Shown piece by piece: positions 51,232 through 59,762 of a stretch of 64,000 nt of DNA. The notes beneath the pieces are model-generated. The model was given only the letters and a program-made list of their open reading frames with translations. It was not told where the DNA came from and made no database searches. The position numbers and the translations under genes were made by a program. How positions within the stretch are numbered: the stretch's first letter is position 1; each line of letters starts with the position of its first letter. Source of the DNA: Poriferisodalis sp965198245 (GTDB lineage: Bacteria > Actinomycetota > Acidimicrobiia > Acidimicrobiales > Poriferisodalaceae); NCBI RefSeq assembly GCF_965198245.1, contig NZ_OZ240249.1, positions 3,906,001 to 3,970,000 of the forward strand, given 5' to 3'.

Positions 51232-52113
51232 TTACTCGTCTTGGCTCTCGATGAGGATGCGGCAGTGGTCGCTGGAGCCCCACTCGTCGGGTGAGTTCAG
51301 CGCTCGAACCTTGACCTGCTCATGAAAGCCACGTGACGCGAAGACGTAGTCGAGCTGGTTCGCCGCTGCGCCTGGCTTCTGACCCGCTGCGTAGAACGTC
51401 GGCACGTTTCGGGTGTCGGCCGGGAGTCCCGGTGGCGTCGGGTCGGCCTGCAGACCGCCTTCGGGTGCTTGTGGACCAAGGAACTCCAGCCCCAGCGCAT
51501 TCATCCGTTCGAAGACAGTTCTGTCTCGGGCTGCAAGCACCAATCGGTTGTCATCGGTAGCTCCGTAGAACGTGTTGAGATCTCCAGCAGCGAGTATTCG
51601 GTGTGTGGCGGGATCCGTGCTGCCAATGAACGCGGAGAGGTCGGAGATGATCCGATGCGCCGAGCCGTCCGAATAGCCGGTACCCCGCTTGCTGTGCGTC
51701 GACGGGTGCGGTGAAAGCCAGCGGGCGTACATGGACACCACTACGAAGGGCTCGGCGCTGGCCGGCGCTACACGGGCCGCCGCGATCGTTCCGATGCCGC
51801 TGACGGCGATCTCGTCGTCGGACACCCTGCCGATTGGGCTGACCTGTTTGAACCACTCGACGTCAACGCGGTTCGACAACTTCACCACTTTCGCCCAGCG
51901 GTCGAACAGCCTCGGCCACCGACCATGCCACCAGTCCGAGTTCCAGCGATGCGCATCCCAGCTTGCGGCGGGTCCGGTGTCGACCCTGTCGACAACATCG
52001 GTCGGACAGTTGCCGGCCTCCTGCAGCAGCGCCGCATCGACGCCCATCTCGACCAGCTCGCGCCACGGGGCGTGCCGCTTTGCCACGTTCCAATTCACGA
52101 CCCTTGTCACCAT
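51232..52113 (-). CDS. Endonuclease/exonuclease/phosphatase (EEP) family protein
   Basis: 293 residues. The EEP catalytic set is visible in order: VVNWNVAKRHAP (Asn), DAALLQEAGNC (Glu, metal), ILAAGDLNTFYGATDD (Asp/Asn pair), NQLDYVFASRGF and WGSSDHCRILIE (Asp-His). The fold includes DNase I, ExoIII and sphingomyelinases. No signal peptide is present, so a cytoplasmic nuclease or phosphatase is likely. It is divergent from the interrupted gene at 52290. ATG 52113. Confidence 0.85.
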   Translation of the reverse strand: MVTRVVNWNVAKRHAPWRELVEMGVDAALLQEAGNCPTDVVDRVDTGPAASWDAHRWNSDWWHGRWPRLFDRWAKVVKLSNRVDVEWFKQVSPIGRVSDDEIAVSGIGTIAAARVAPASAEPFVVVSMYARWLSPHPSTHSKRGTGYSDGSAHRIISDLSAFIGSTDPATHRILAAGDLNTFYGATDDNRLVLAARDRTVFERMNALGLEFLGPQAPEGGLQADPTPPGLPADTRNVPTFYAAGQKPGAAANQLDYVFASRGFHEQVKVRALNSPDEWGSSDHCRILIESQDE

Positions 52114-52289
52114 GGACGGCGACCGTACCCCCGGGCTGTGACAGGTCCAGGAGTCGCCCCGAATACGAGGCAGTCAGGACGATGTCGAGTAGCCATCGGT
52201 CGTCTGAAGAGCCTCTGTCGAGCACCAAGTCTGGATCAAACTCGCTACGTGAGGATGATTCGACGACTGCGCCAAATGGGAGGCAGGTG

Positions 52290-52694
52290 ATGGAGACGTT
52301 GCGGGGCTCGATCACATCGGTGGGGTTCGCTTCGGGTCATCGGTTCGTGATCGGCGACTGGCCGCACAGTCCCATCGGTCCGTTCGCCGATGTGATGTGG
52401 GCTCGGCCCGACGGGAAACGCGTTCTGCTCGGCGAGGCCAGCGCAACGGCCTGCATCGTCTCTGTGTACCCATTCGACGAAGTCCTCCACCAAGTCGTGA
52501 CTGCCGAATGCGACGGCCGCAACTACGCCGTTCTCTCGGATGGCCTCGAGCTGGACATGAAGATCAGGCTGGCCAGACTCAGCCTGCCGCCACGTCCCCG
52601 CTAGATCACGGCCACCGTCGAGAACTGGTGCGCTCGCAAGCCGCTCGATGTGCACACCTATGGCGCCAACCCGACCGGTGTCGTCGAGTGGTGA
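52290..52694 (+). pseudogene. Hypothetical gene interrupted by an in-frame TAG
   Basis: ATG 52290 has GGGAGG six bases upstream and opens METLRGSITSVGFASGHRFV, FADVMWARPDGKRVLLGEA and EVLHQVVTAECDGRNYAVLS. After LPPRPR a TAG stops the frame at 52602-52604, but the same frame continues with GC-rich, protein-like codons ITATVENWCARKPLDVHTYG, ANPTGVVEW and a TGA at 52692. Most likely the TAG replaced a Trp or Gln codon near residue 105 of about 134. No family recognised. Confidence 0.55.
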
Positions 52695-52770
52695 CGAGCC
52701 ACCGTCTCGCTGCCACTCCGGCAAGCACCTGCGTCGGAGGCAACCCTGCTCATGTCAAGGTCAAACGTGT

Positions 52771-53328
52771 TCAGCCGGGCGTCCAGTAGGTGACCGGATT
52801 CTGAGCGCCGCGCGCGAAGTCGACGCTGCGCCCCCGTAGGCCGACCCACTCGTCGAAGACTTGGCCGTCGGTCAGCAATGTCGCCGTGAACGCCCACCGT
52901 CCGTCCGATCGTTGAAACAAGTCTTCGATCGTCACAACAGCCCGCGTGATGCCCTGATGCACCGCTACGGCGTACTCAATGCCGTCACGCACCAACCGAT
53001 CGGGATTCATCACCCACCAAGCGCGCGTCGAGTCAACCAACTCCCGGGTTGACATGCCGTCGCGGTAGCCGTGTCCTTCCCTGAATGTCCCCGCTTCCAT
53101 CTCGGCCCGCTCGACCTGCCAAGGTCCCAGCCGAAGCAGGAGTACCGACGTCGTCGGGTGGCGCCGGCTCTGCACGGCCGGCAGCGTAATGGCAGCGTCA
53201 ATCAGCCTGAGTAGGGATGACCTCGGCACGTCGATGGGCGCGCCAGACTTGTATTGAACGCGCCCAACTGCTGCTGAAGGCTCCGCTGTGGGTAAGCCCT
53301 CCAAGCTCTGGACGATCGGCCACTCCAA
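52771..53328 (-). CDS. Hypothetical protein
   Basis: 185 residues. TSVLLLRLGPWQVERAEMEA, MSTRELVDSTRAWWVMNPDR, DGIEYAVAVHQGITRAVVTI and GAQNPVTYWTPG at the C-terminus are well-formed, and base use fits the genome, so it is a real gene. I do not recognise the family, and the compact alpha/beta pattern gives no catalytic motif. Its 5' end overlaps the divergently read DUF488 gene by 41 bases; an internal start would remove the overlap. Confidence 0.6.
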   Translation of the reverse strand: MEWPIVQSLEGLPTAEPSAAVGRVQYKSGAPIDVPRSSLLRLIDAAITLPAVQSRRHPTTSVLLLRLGPWQVERAEMEAGTFREGHGYRDGMSTRELVDSTRAWWVMNPDRLVRDGIEYAVAVHQGITRAVVTIEDLFQRSDGRWAFTATLLTDGQVFDEWVGLRGRSVDFARGAQNPVTYWTPG

Positions 53329-53827
53329 TCACCCCGCAGATCGCTTCCTCGCCCTGCTCCAACAGCACAGCATCGAGACGGTCGTCGATGTCCGCTCGCA
53401 GCCCTACAGCCGCTTCTCACCCCATTTCAGGCAGTCGCGCCTGCGGGAATTGCTGTCGGAAATCGGCGTCGGCTACCTGTTCTTAGGTGACGAGCTGGGC
53501 GGCCGGCCGAAGGAACCGGAGCTCTACGACGACGCCGGCAATGTGATGTACGACCTGGTCGCCCGCAGTTCACGCTTCGCCGATGGGCTGCATCGCTTGA
53601 TGGCCACTGCTGCGACGCAGCAGGTTGCGGCCATGTGCAGCGAAGAAGACCCGACGCGATGCCATCGGCGGCTGCTCATCACGCGGGCACTGCTCAACGA
53701 CGACGCCCCACCGACGGCGATGCACATTCGAGGCGACGGTCGGCTCGTCACCGAAGCCGAGTTGGCGGGTTGCAATCGGGAGTCGGGACACCAGTTGACC
53801 ATCTTCAGTGATGCTGGCGGCGAGTGA
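53288..53827 (+). CDS. DUF488-family protein
   Basis: 179 residues from GTG 53288. LWTIGHSNHPADRFLALLQQ, ETVVDVRSQPYSRFSPHFRQ, LGDELGGRP and AAMCSEEDPTRCHRRLLITR are the signature blocks of DUF488, whose conserved Arg, Cys and His residues suggest an unknown enzyme. The family occurs often in variable and defence regions. It converges on the ADP-ribosylglycohydrolase with three bases between the stops. Confidence 0.9.
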   Translation: MGKPSKLWTIGHSNHPADRFLALLQQHSIETVVDVRSQPYSRFSPHFRQSRLRELLSEIGVGYLFLGDELGGRPKEPELYDDAGNVMYDLVARSSRFADGLHRLMATAATQQVAAMCSEEDPTRCHRRLLITRALLNDDAPPTAMHIRGDGRLVTEAELAGCNRESGHQLTIFSDAGGE

Positions 53828-53830
53828 TCT

Positions 53831-55621
53831 TCAGCGGCGCAGATCGTCGCGGAGAGCCGTCACCAAGGCAGCGAGGTCGGCGATCGTGCCATCCCGCGCC
53901 ACCCGCCGAACGGTGTAACCGAGGGCCTTGTCTTCGGAGATGTTCTTCCTCGCGTGATCGATAGCGTCGTCCACGCACAGTCCACGATCCAGCGGCTTAG
54001 GCGGCGAACTGCTTGCTGCCTTCCGGGCGGGGTTCGATTTGCGACGAATCGCCTCTTTCCGCTTCGTCAGCGGCAGTTCAATCTTGTTGCCCTCGCTGAG
54101 TTCCCGAAGGCTCGGGCGCCGTTTGATCAACAGCGTTTGGCCGAAGGTTGTCATCACCCATTGCCAGCCAAAGTCGTCATTGGCCGCGCGAATGATCTCA
54201 CCTCCGATTTCCTGCACTGGCCCGAGGCCCTCGACCACCAAGCGGCCGTCGTTCATGACGAGTGCATCCGCCTGGGCTTTCGGCGCCGTCCACGTCAGAA
54301 CGTCCGGATAAGCGTGTGCCTTAGCCGATTCACCTCGGCCGAGAGCAGCCAGACGACGTGCTTCGCTCTGCAGATAGCCACTGTCGAGAGGTTCTTCAGG
54401 CGGCAGACCAGCCGAATGGCAGGCACCCAGCAGCGCGCCGGCCATGGTGGCGATCGTGTCGGTGTCGGTGCCTACCGCGTTAGCGGCTACGACGACCGCT
54501 TCATATGCGTCACGAGCTACGACTGCCACGGCCACGGCAGCGACGGTCGTCAGGATCCCGCTGCCGCGCTGGCGAGAATCGGTCAGGTTGAGGCGGTCAA
54601 CGATCTCTCGGTAGGCCACATCGGCGTGCTTGGCCGTGCCGACACAGCCTTCAGCATCGCCGATGGCCTGATGCAGTTCGCCAACGGCTGCATGCCACCC
54701 TTCTTCGAACGACATCCTCGCGGTGTCCTGCCAGAGTCTCATCCAAGTGGATCCCAGATTCGAATGAGTCTCGACCGACAGGAACCAAGTTTCAATCTCG
54801 GCGGCAATGTGGTGGCACTCGTAGAGATCAGGGACAGAGCCGTGTCTCAAGCAATGGGCGAGTGTCGCCGCGTGGAAGCAGGCACCCACGATGGCGCGCG
54901 GATGGCCGTGGGTGCAGACGCTGTCGGCGATCACTTCGAGCAGAAAGTCGTCCAGCCGGTCTCTTGATGCCCACACATGCGGCTGGATGCGCATCGCGGC
55001 GCCGTTGCCACCCGCGTCGACCCATCCACGAAACGTGTTGGCGTACCACAGCGTCCGGGGCTTGCCTAGGTTCCTCGCGGCCGCTTTGGACGCCCGGCCG
55101 CCTCCCAAGGAATACGAGGGCCAGACCGGAAGTTCGATCCGAGCGAACGTCTCGACGTCGAATCCGCGGCCGGTCATGGACCTGCTCACCGCCATTCGGA
55201 GCTGAGTGTCGTCGGACCAGCACCCCGGAGGCAGCCCAACCTCGGTCCCCTGCCTGCCGCCAACGCGTCGCCGCCAGGCCATGAGCCGGTCCAATGGCTG
55301 GCCATGTGTGCGGCGTTCTAGGCCCTTGCGATCCGTCAGCTCGCTTATGAAGCCGAGCGCGTCGCCGTACGCAGCCCACAGCATCGAATTCCGTATCCGC
55401 GACTCGGATACCGCTCCCGCGTGTGATCCGGGGACATCCCTGGACTCGCGTAGACCCTCAATGCGAGGCCCAGACACGCTGTCGACAACGGGATCACGGC
55501 CCTCCTCGCCCGTATCCGACTTCGCCGAGTGGGCACGATCCTCGGCAGTCGCGGGGTCGCCACTGCCGTCGCTCGGGAAGAGACCCGATTGCTGATGGAC
55601 GGCGTGCGTCGCCTCGGTCAT
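53831..55621 (-). CDS. ADP-ribosylglycohydrolase (DraG/ARH-like), probable antidote
   Basis: 596 residues. After a disordered acidic N-terminus (1-75) comes the DraG fold: MLWAAYGDALGFISE (84-90), the metal site CWSDDTQLRMAVSRS (135-140), GGNGAAMRIQPH (204-215), TDSRQRGSG and the second metal motif VGTDTDTIATMAGALLGA (384-389). DraG enzymes remove ADP-ribose from proteins or nucleic acids. A C-terminal extension of about 170 residues (ADALVMNDGRLVVEGLGPVQ onwards) has no family I know. Its start overlaps the stop of the DarT-like gene by four bases (ATGA), so it should be made together with that toxin and reverse its modification. Confidence 0.88.
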   Translation of the reverse strand: MTEATHAVHQQSGLFPSDGSGDPATAEDRAHSAKSDTGEEGRDPVVDSVSGPRIEGLRESRDVPGSHAGAVSESRIRNSMLWAAYGDALGFISELTDRKGLERRTHGQPLDRLMAWRRRVGGRQGTEVGLPPGCWSDDTQLRMAVSRSMTGRGFDVETFARIELPVWPSYSLGGGRASKAAARNLGKPRTLWYANTFRGWVDAGGNGAAMRIQPHVWASRDRLDDFLLEVIADSVCTHGHPRAIVGACFHAATLAHCLRHGSVPDLYECHHIAAEIETWFLSVETHSNLGSTWMRLWQDTARMSFEEGWHAAVGELHQAIGDAEGCVGTAKHADVAYREIVDRLNLTDSRQRGSGILTTVAAVAVAVVARDAYEAVVVAANAVGTDTDTIATMAGALLGACHSAGLPPEEPLDSGYLQSEARRLAALGRGESAKAHAYPDVLTWTAPKAQADALVMNDGRLVVEGLGPVQEIGGEIIRAANDDFGWQWVMTTFGQTLLIKRRPSLRELSEGNKIELPLTKRKEAIRRKSNPARKAASSSPPKPLDRGLCVDDAIDHARKNISEDKALGYTVRRVARDGTIADLAALVTALRDDLRR

Positions 55622-56307
55622 CGGAACGCCTCCGGGTTGATCTCGACTCTAGGTTCGATTGGGAAGTGACTCAGGGCTGCGATAACTGCCTCGTAGGCGT
55701 CATCGTTGCCAACGGTGATCTCGTGCAGATGCGTTAGCGGCAGCTCGAACGGGTACAGCACCTCGGCCTGCCGATCCGTAGTGCGGTTGGCCGGTTTGCC
55801 GCTTCGCTCAGTCGGATGTCCGTACCGGCCAGCGACGCTCGGCGCAAAGAGCTGCTCGAAGCCCTGGAGGTCGCCCCAGCGCTGCGCGGCTGGGTAGATG
55901 TTGTTCGTCGTGCAGAACACGACGCCGGGATCACCGAGGATCTCAGGACCGAATTTCAGGATCACCCATTCTTCCTTTGGGCGTCTGCGCCGCGAGAAGT
56001 TGAACATATGAAAGTTGATGTCTGTCACCGACAAGTTGACGTAGGTGTGCCAGCGCTCGTCAAGGTGCCGATCGACGGCGTTGGGCTCGAAGACATGCTG
56101 CACTAATTCGTCCGCTGGAAGATCCTGGCGATTCTTCACGGCCTTGCTGTACAGAATCCCCACAAGCCCCTTGACTGTCGTGAAGTGCACGATGCTGGTG
56201 ATACTGCGTTCGGTCGCAGCTTTAGCAACTTCTGGGCACCGTGGAGCTTCCCGCACCTGCTCTCGCGTCTGCGGCTCTGATTCCGGCACCCGCTTGCCAG
56301 TGCTCAT
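55618..56307 (-). CDS. DarT-like ADP-ribosyltransferase (DUF4433), probable toxin
   Basis: 229 residues. SITSIVHFTTVKGLVGILYS (His41, NAD-binding start), WHTYVNLSVTDINFHMFNFS, EEWVILKFGPEILGDPGVVF, the CTTNNIY segment and GDLQGFEQLF (candidate catalytic Glu151) match the DarT family in order. DarT enzymes attach ADP-ribose from NAD+ to bases of DNA, blocking replication, and serve in phage defence. It overlaps the helicase upstream and the glycohydrolase downstream by four bases each. The usual DarG partner (macro or NADAR) is replaced by a DraG-type protein. The base modified is unknown. Confidence 0.8.
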   Translation of the reverse strand: MSTGKRVPESEPQTREQVREAPRCPEVAKAATERSITSIVHFTTVKGLVGILYSKAVKNRQDLPADELVQHVFEPNAVDRHLDERWHTYVNLSVTDINFHMFNFSRRRRPKEEWVILKFGPEILGDPGVVFCTTNNIYPAAQRWGDLQGFEQLFAPSVAGRYGHPTERSGKPANRTTDRQAEVLYPFELPLTHLHEITVGNDDAYEAVIAALSHFPIEPRVEINPEAFR

Positions 56308-57734
56308 GCCGAGACCAGCTCGTACGTTGAGGGGTCGAGCAAGCCGATCAGCGAAGATTCCTCACCTGGCTTGTATCCGACCATCACGGACTTGCGGGCC
56401 CTGCCTACGGCCATCGCCATCATGCGGCGAAGCCGTTCGAGATCGGCGTCGCCGTCATCGGTGCCATGCGGAGTGACCCGTTGGCTCAGGCCGGGAAGCA
56501 GTACGTGGTCAAATTCGAGGCCCTTCGCGGAATGAATCGTGCACAAGGCGGCGACCTCGGGACCGGTGGGCCACTCGTTCTGCCTTGTCAGTTCGCAGTA
56601 GGGAATTACGCGCTGGGCCAGCACCTTGCGCGCCTCGCTGAACCAACCGCCGCCACGCGTCTGCAGTAAAATGACGGAATCGTTCTCAAGATCGGCCGTC
56701 AGTTCGAGCCGGTCGATCATGATCCTGAGCTGATCGCTGTACTTACCCGCCACCACCAGCGGCTTTGATCCTGAACGGCGGCACGCTTCGAAGTCTGGCA
56801 GCGTGCCGTCATCCTCGAGCGGGAGCCCGTTGACCAGCGGGTAGGCGAAGGCTGCTATCTCGGCGGTATTGCGATAGTTCGTCTTGAGGGTGTGGATGAT
56901 CTCCGGACGAGCGTTGATGCCAACCTCGCGCCACTTGAAGTACTGCGGGTAGATGCGTTGCACGGCGTCGAGCACGAATGTCGTGTTGTGCGGGTCCTGT
57001 AGGTGTTGCTGAATGGCGCGTATCTGGTTGGCCGAGAAATCCTGCGCCTCGTCAACGATCACAACGTCGTAGGCCTTGTAGGACGCGGCCGCGGCGGCGA
57101 GCATCGAGAGATCGCTCCAGTCGATCTTCCCGCGCTGCCGCTTGGAGTCCATATAGGCGGGTATGGCGCCATAGATCAACTTCTCACGCGTCGGACGGGC
57201 GACACGCGGAGCCTTGCCTCGGCCTTCCCGATCAACCGTGAGGTAGCCCGAGAGATCGTCCGGATCGAAGTTAACGGGGTCATACTCGAAACGGCCCATG
57301 ACGTACTGGACTTCGTCAACGAAGAATTCATGTTGGCGATTCGTAGCGAAACCATCGGTGTGTGGCCGGAGCATTGCCGAGGTCTCATCGCCGCCGACGA
57401 TGTCAACACGGCCCACGAGCGACCTTGCCCACCGGCTGAAGGTCTTGATCTCTAGGTCCAGCGCATCGTCCTGCGGCGCCGAGTTCCGAGCGAGTTCGGT
57501 GATGTAGCCCTCAAGAGTCCTGTTGAAGGTCAGGACGAGCACGCGTACGGGCGCATCGTGGCCGAGACGTTCGCGTCGATCCAAGCGAACCCGGATCTGC
57601 TCCTTCAGCCTCAAGAGAGCCGTCGTGGTCTTGCCGCTTCCTGCAGCACCCCGAATTATTCGGAACCCCGGCTTGACATCGGCGAGCACCTTCAGCTGCT
57701 CGGGTGTCGGCGTGACGGTCGGCAAGGTGCGCAT
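56304..57734 (-). CDS. SF1A (UvrD-like) helicase of the DarT-type operon
   Basis: 476 residues, a compact UvrD-like helicase. Walker A FRIIRGAAGSGKTTTALLRL (Lys about 36), Walker B YDVVIVDEAQDFSANQIRA, motif III FVLDAVQRIYPQYF, motif IV TLKTNYRNTAEIAAF, motif V CTIHSAKGLEFDHVLLPGLS and motif VI MMAMAVGRARKSVMVG. No nuclease domain is present. ATG 57734 begins the three-gene operon; its stop overlaps the DarT-like start (ATGA). It may sense or process DNA ends during phage replication, or clear stalled forks caused by the transferase. Both ideas are inference from context. Confidence 0.88.
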   Translation of the reverse strand: MRTLPTVTPTPEQLKVLADVKPGFRIIRGAAGSGKTTTALLRLKEQIRVRLDRRERLGHDAPVRVLVLTFNRTLEGYITELARNSAPQDDALDLEIKTFSRWARSLVGRVDIVGGDETSAMLRPHTDGFATNRQHEFFVDEVQYVMGRFEYDPVNFDPDDLSGYLTVDREGRGKAPRVARPTREKLIYGAIPAYMDSKRQRGKIDWSDLSMLAAAAASYKAYDVVIVDEAQDFSANQIRAIQQHLQDPHNTTFVLDAVQRIYPQYFKWREVGINARPEIIHTLKTNYRNTAEIAAFAYPLVNGLPLEDDGTLPDFEACRRSGSKPLVVAGKYSDQLRIMIDRLELTADLENDSVILLQTRGGGWFSEARKVLAQRVIPYCELTRQNEWPTGPEVAALCTIHSAKGLEFDHVLLPGLSQRVTPHGTDDGDADLERLRRMMAMAVGRARKSVMVGYKPGEESSLIGLLDPSTYELVSA

Positions 57735-57940
57735 CTCGATCGCTCTCTATTGTCGGCCCCACTGCCTGGGACCACGTAGCGAACATTGTAGACGACGTCA
57801 ACCCGAGACCGCCGTTTGTCGCACTGCTCACGAACAATGGATGCTGGCACCGTCTGCCGCAGCGGCCATAGCACATTCGTATCAACCACACACTTAGACT
57901 CGTATCATTACTCGTACAGCACAAAACTCGAGGCACTAGT

Positions 57941-58540
57941 TCAAATGTCGCTGCGCCATTCTCGAAGCGTAAGAGTTGCGATACGAGGGTCACACACGAC
58001 TGGAATCGGTTCCGCCCCCAAGTGCATCTGTGGCAGTAGGTGGGCAGCGACTCGGCCGTTCACGACGTCGGTTTCGTACCAGCAATGGGCACATTCGAAC
58101 GACTGGGAATCTCTACTAGACCGGGGTGGCTTTTTGGAGCCAGGACATCGTGCCTTGTGCAACATGTCACGCACGCGTACGCCACTAGAGCTATTGCGCG
58201 CAATCCGCCATGCGCCCCATGCTCGCCACCAGCGTGGCATGGGTTGCCCTAGCAAGAGATTTATCAACTTTAGACCTTGGAATACGACAATCGATACAAG
58301 TGCCAACGCAATGGCTTCAAGCGTAAGGAGTACGAAGAATACGACGGCAGTTGGCACCGCCCGTATCAGCCAGATACGGGCCAAATAGATCGCACGATAA
58401 ATGGAGAACATTCTAGGACCTCTAGATCTTGGTAGCAGTTTCGTCAGAAACAGTGCTTGACCACTCGTTTCGGATCTCGGAGCACGTAGATTGGCATCGG
58501 CAGCATTGTTGCCAGCGTCATCCATTTGGATAAACTCCAT
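57941..58540 (-). CDS. Hypothetical membrane protein with C-terminal CxxC motif
   Basis: 199 residues in a low-GC stretch. One long hydrophobic segment (AVPTAVVFFVLLTLEAIALA LVSIVV, about residues 60-87) follows a basic amphipathic region. The C-terminal domain has FECAHCWYETDVVNG and IPVVCDPRIATLTL, which could hold a zinc ribbon. No family recognised. Composition unlike the genome suggests transfer. ATG 58540 lacks a good ribosome-binding site. Confidence 0.5.
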   Translation of the reverse strand: MEFIQMDDAGNNAADANLRAPRSETSGQALFLTKLLPRSRGPRMFSIYRAIYLARIWLIRAVPTAVVFFVLLTLEAIALALVSIVVFQGLKLINLLLGQPMPRWWRAWGAWRIARNSSSGVRVRDMLHKARCPGSKKPPRSSRDSQSFECAHCWYETDVVNGRVAAHLLPQMHLGAEPIPVVCDPRIATLTLREWRSDI

Positions 58541-58671
58541 TACTGAGTTCGATAGTGGATCTCTCGAATCACACTAGTCTCCAACTGGAATGGCCAAGTG
58601 CTTGCCCTAGAACTCAATGAACCGACGTTGACTGATTCACATCATTTTCCAATCCGTTTCATAGCTAATGG

Positions 58672-59571
58672 CTACTCCGGCCCGTCCAAGAATTGACTTA
58701 GGTCCGGCCTATTGCCTCGAAACCAGCTCGTCTCATAGACATTCCTATCATCGTTCCACCATCCGAGTTGCCATTCTCCGTCCTGCAGGAAGAATGCCGC
58801 ATCCCTCATGCCCGGGAGTATCTGACTCTGACTCAGAAATCCGGCAATTTCCGCCAGACACTCTGCATGTTGAAGAAGCTGGCTAACAGCGCTTTCTGCG
58901 TCACGACCCGATGAGATGCTGTATCCGGATACGAAGCGCCCATTAGGCATTTCGAAATAGATGGCAATGACTGGAACGCGCTCGGGTTGCCGACTTCGCC
59001 GGCACCAACTTGCAACCTTGGAAGCAAGACTCTGCCCCGCCGCTTGCCCCAATGCGTCAAAGAACGCGCCTGCGAAGCGGACAGCACCCCACAGCATGGG
59101 CACTACAAGGGCAAATTCTAGAGGCGGTAGCTCTGCCCATCTCTCATTCTGCCGTGCCTTGTCGCCAAGATGATCGGCAATCTCAGTCGCTACGTCTGGG
59201 TCGAAGTTCCTTGGCGTAAATTCGACGTTGATTTGAAGTTGGACATCGGCAGCATTGAGCAATCCATCTGACGACAGCGATAGATCAAGATCGCGTTCTT
59301 CAACCGTCTGGGTGACGTACGTACCCTTGACATGCAGCTCGAATTCGCCATCTTCGGCTTCTTCGACTTGAGCAGATGTGACGTGTCCGAGCGGAGGCAC
59401 AAACCGCAAATGCTCGCGGTTGAGAGGTATCTGGCGCTCGTTGATTTGAGCCGCCACTCCTTCCAAGGCATCTCGCGTGAAGCAGACAGAGTGACCGTCT
59501 TCAGGAAAATCGACGGGTCTAGTCGACAATATGATTCCGGTTAATTCCCGTTCGTTTGCATTTGAGTTCAT
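58672..59571 (-). CDS. Hypothetical protein of the low-GC segment
   Basis: 299 residues. ATG 59571 has GAGAGGTAAG directly upstream, so translation is likely. First half is beta-rich (GIILSTRPVDFPEDGHSVCF; LNREHLRFVPPLGHVTSAQV), resembling phage- or virus-type small beta proteins; a hydrophobic patch (FALVVPMLWGAVRFAGAFFD) may be a membrane or pore segment near residue 165; the last 100 residues are alpha/beta (IAIYFEMPNGRFVSGYSISS). No family recognised. Low GC and position between two defence modules suggest a passenger effector or cargo gene. Confidence 0.6.
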   Translation of the reverse strand: MNSNANERELTGIILSTRPVDFPEDGHSVCFTRDALEGVAAQINERQIPLNREHLRFVPPLGHVTSAQVEEAEDGEFELHVKGTYVTQTVEERDLDLSLSSDGLLNAADVQLQINVEFTPRNFDPDVATEIADHLGDKARQNERWAELPPLEFALVVPMLWGAVRFAGAFFDALGQAAGQSLASKVASWCRRSRQPERVPVIAIYFEMPNGRFVSGYSISSGRDAESAVSQLLQHAECLAEIAGFLSQSQILPGMRDAAFFLQDGEWQLGWWNDDRNVYETSWFRGNRPDLSQFLDGPE

Positions 59572-59762
59572 CTTACCTCTCTATCATTGCCCAGAGTCAG
59601 CCAAAGTGTATCGTCGAACTCGATCGTGTGGCCAAACGAGATCTATAATCCGCTCTCGGGACATCGGTAGGACCTAGTTCTAAGTAATCCCGAGCTTGAT
59701 CCGATCGCAACTCCTCTTTGACTTGGCACCCTTCGGCATAGAGCGAATGACCCTAAGGTGGC

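Noticed and set aside
53954..54967. 337-codon plus-strand frame within the glycohydrolase gene
   Set aside because: No family motifs; the opposite strand carries all DraG motifs.
57692..57889. Short minus-strand frame starting MVDTNVLWPL, like a PIN-domain start
   Set aside because: After ten residues no PIN sequence follows and the frame overlaps the helicase start; at most a remnant.
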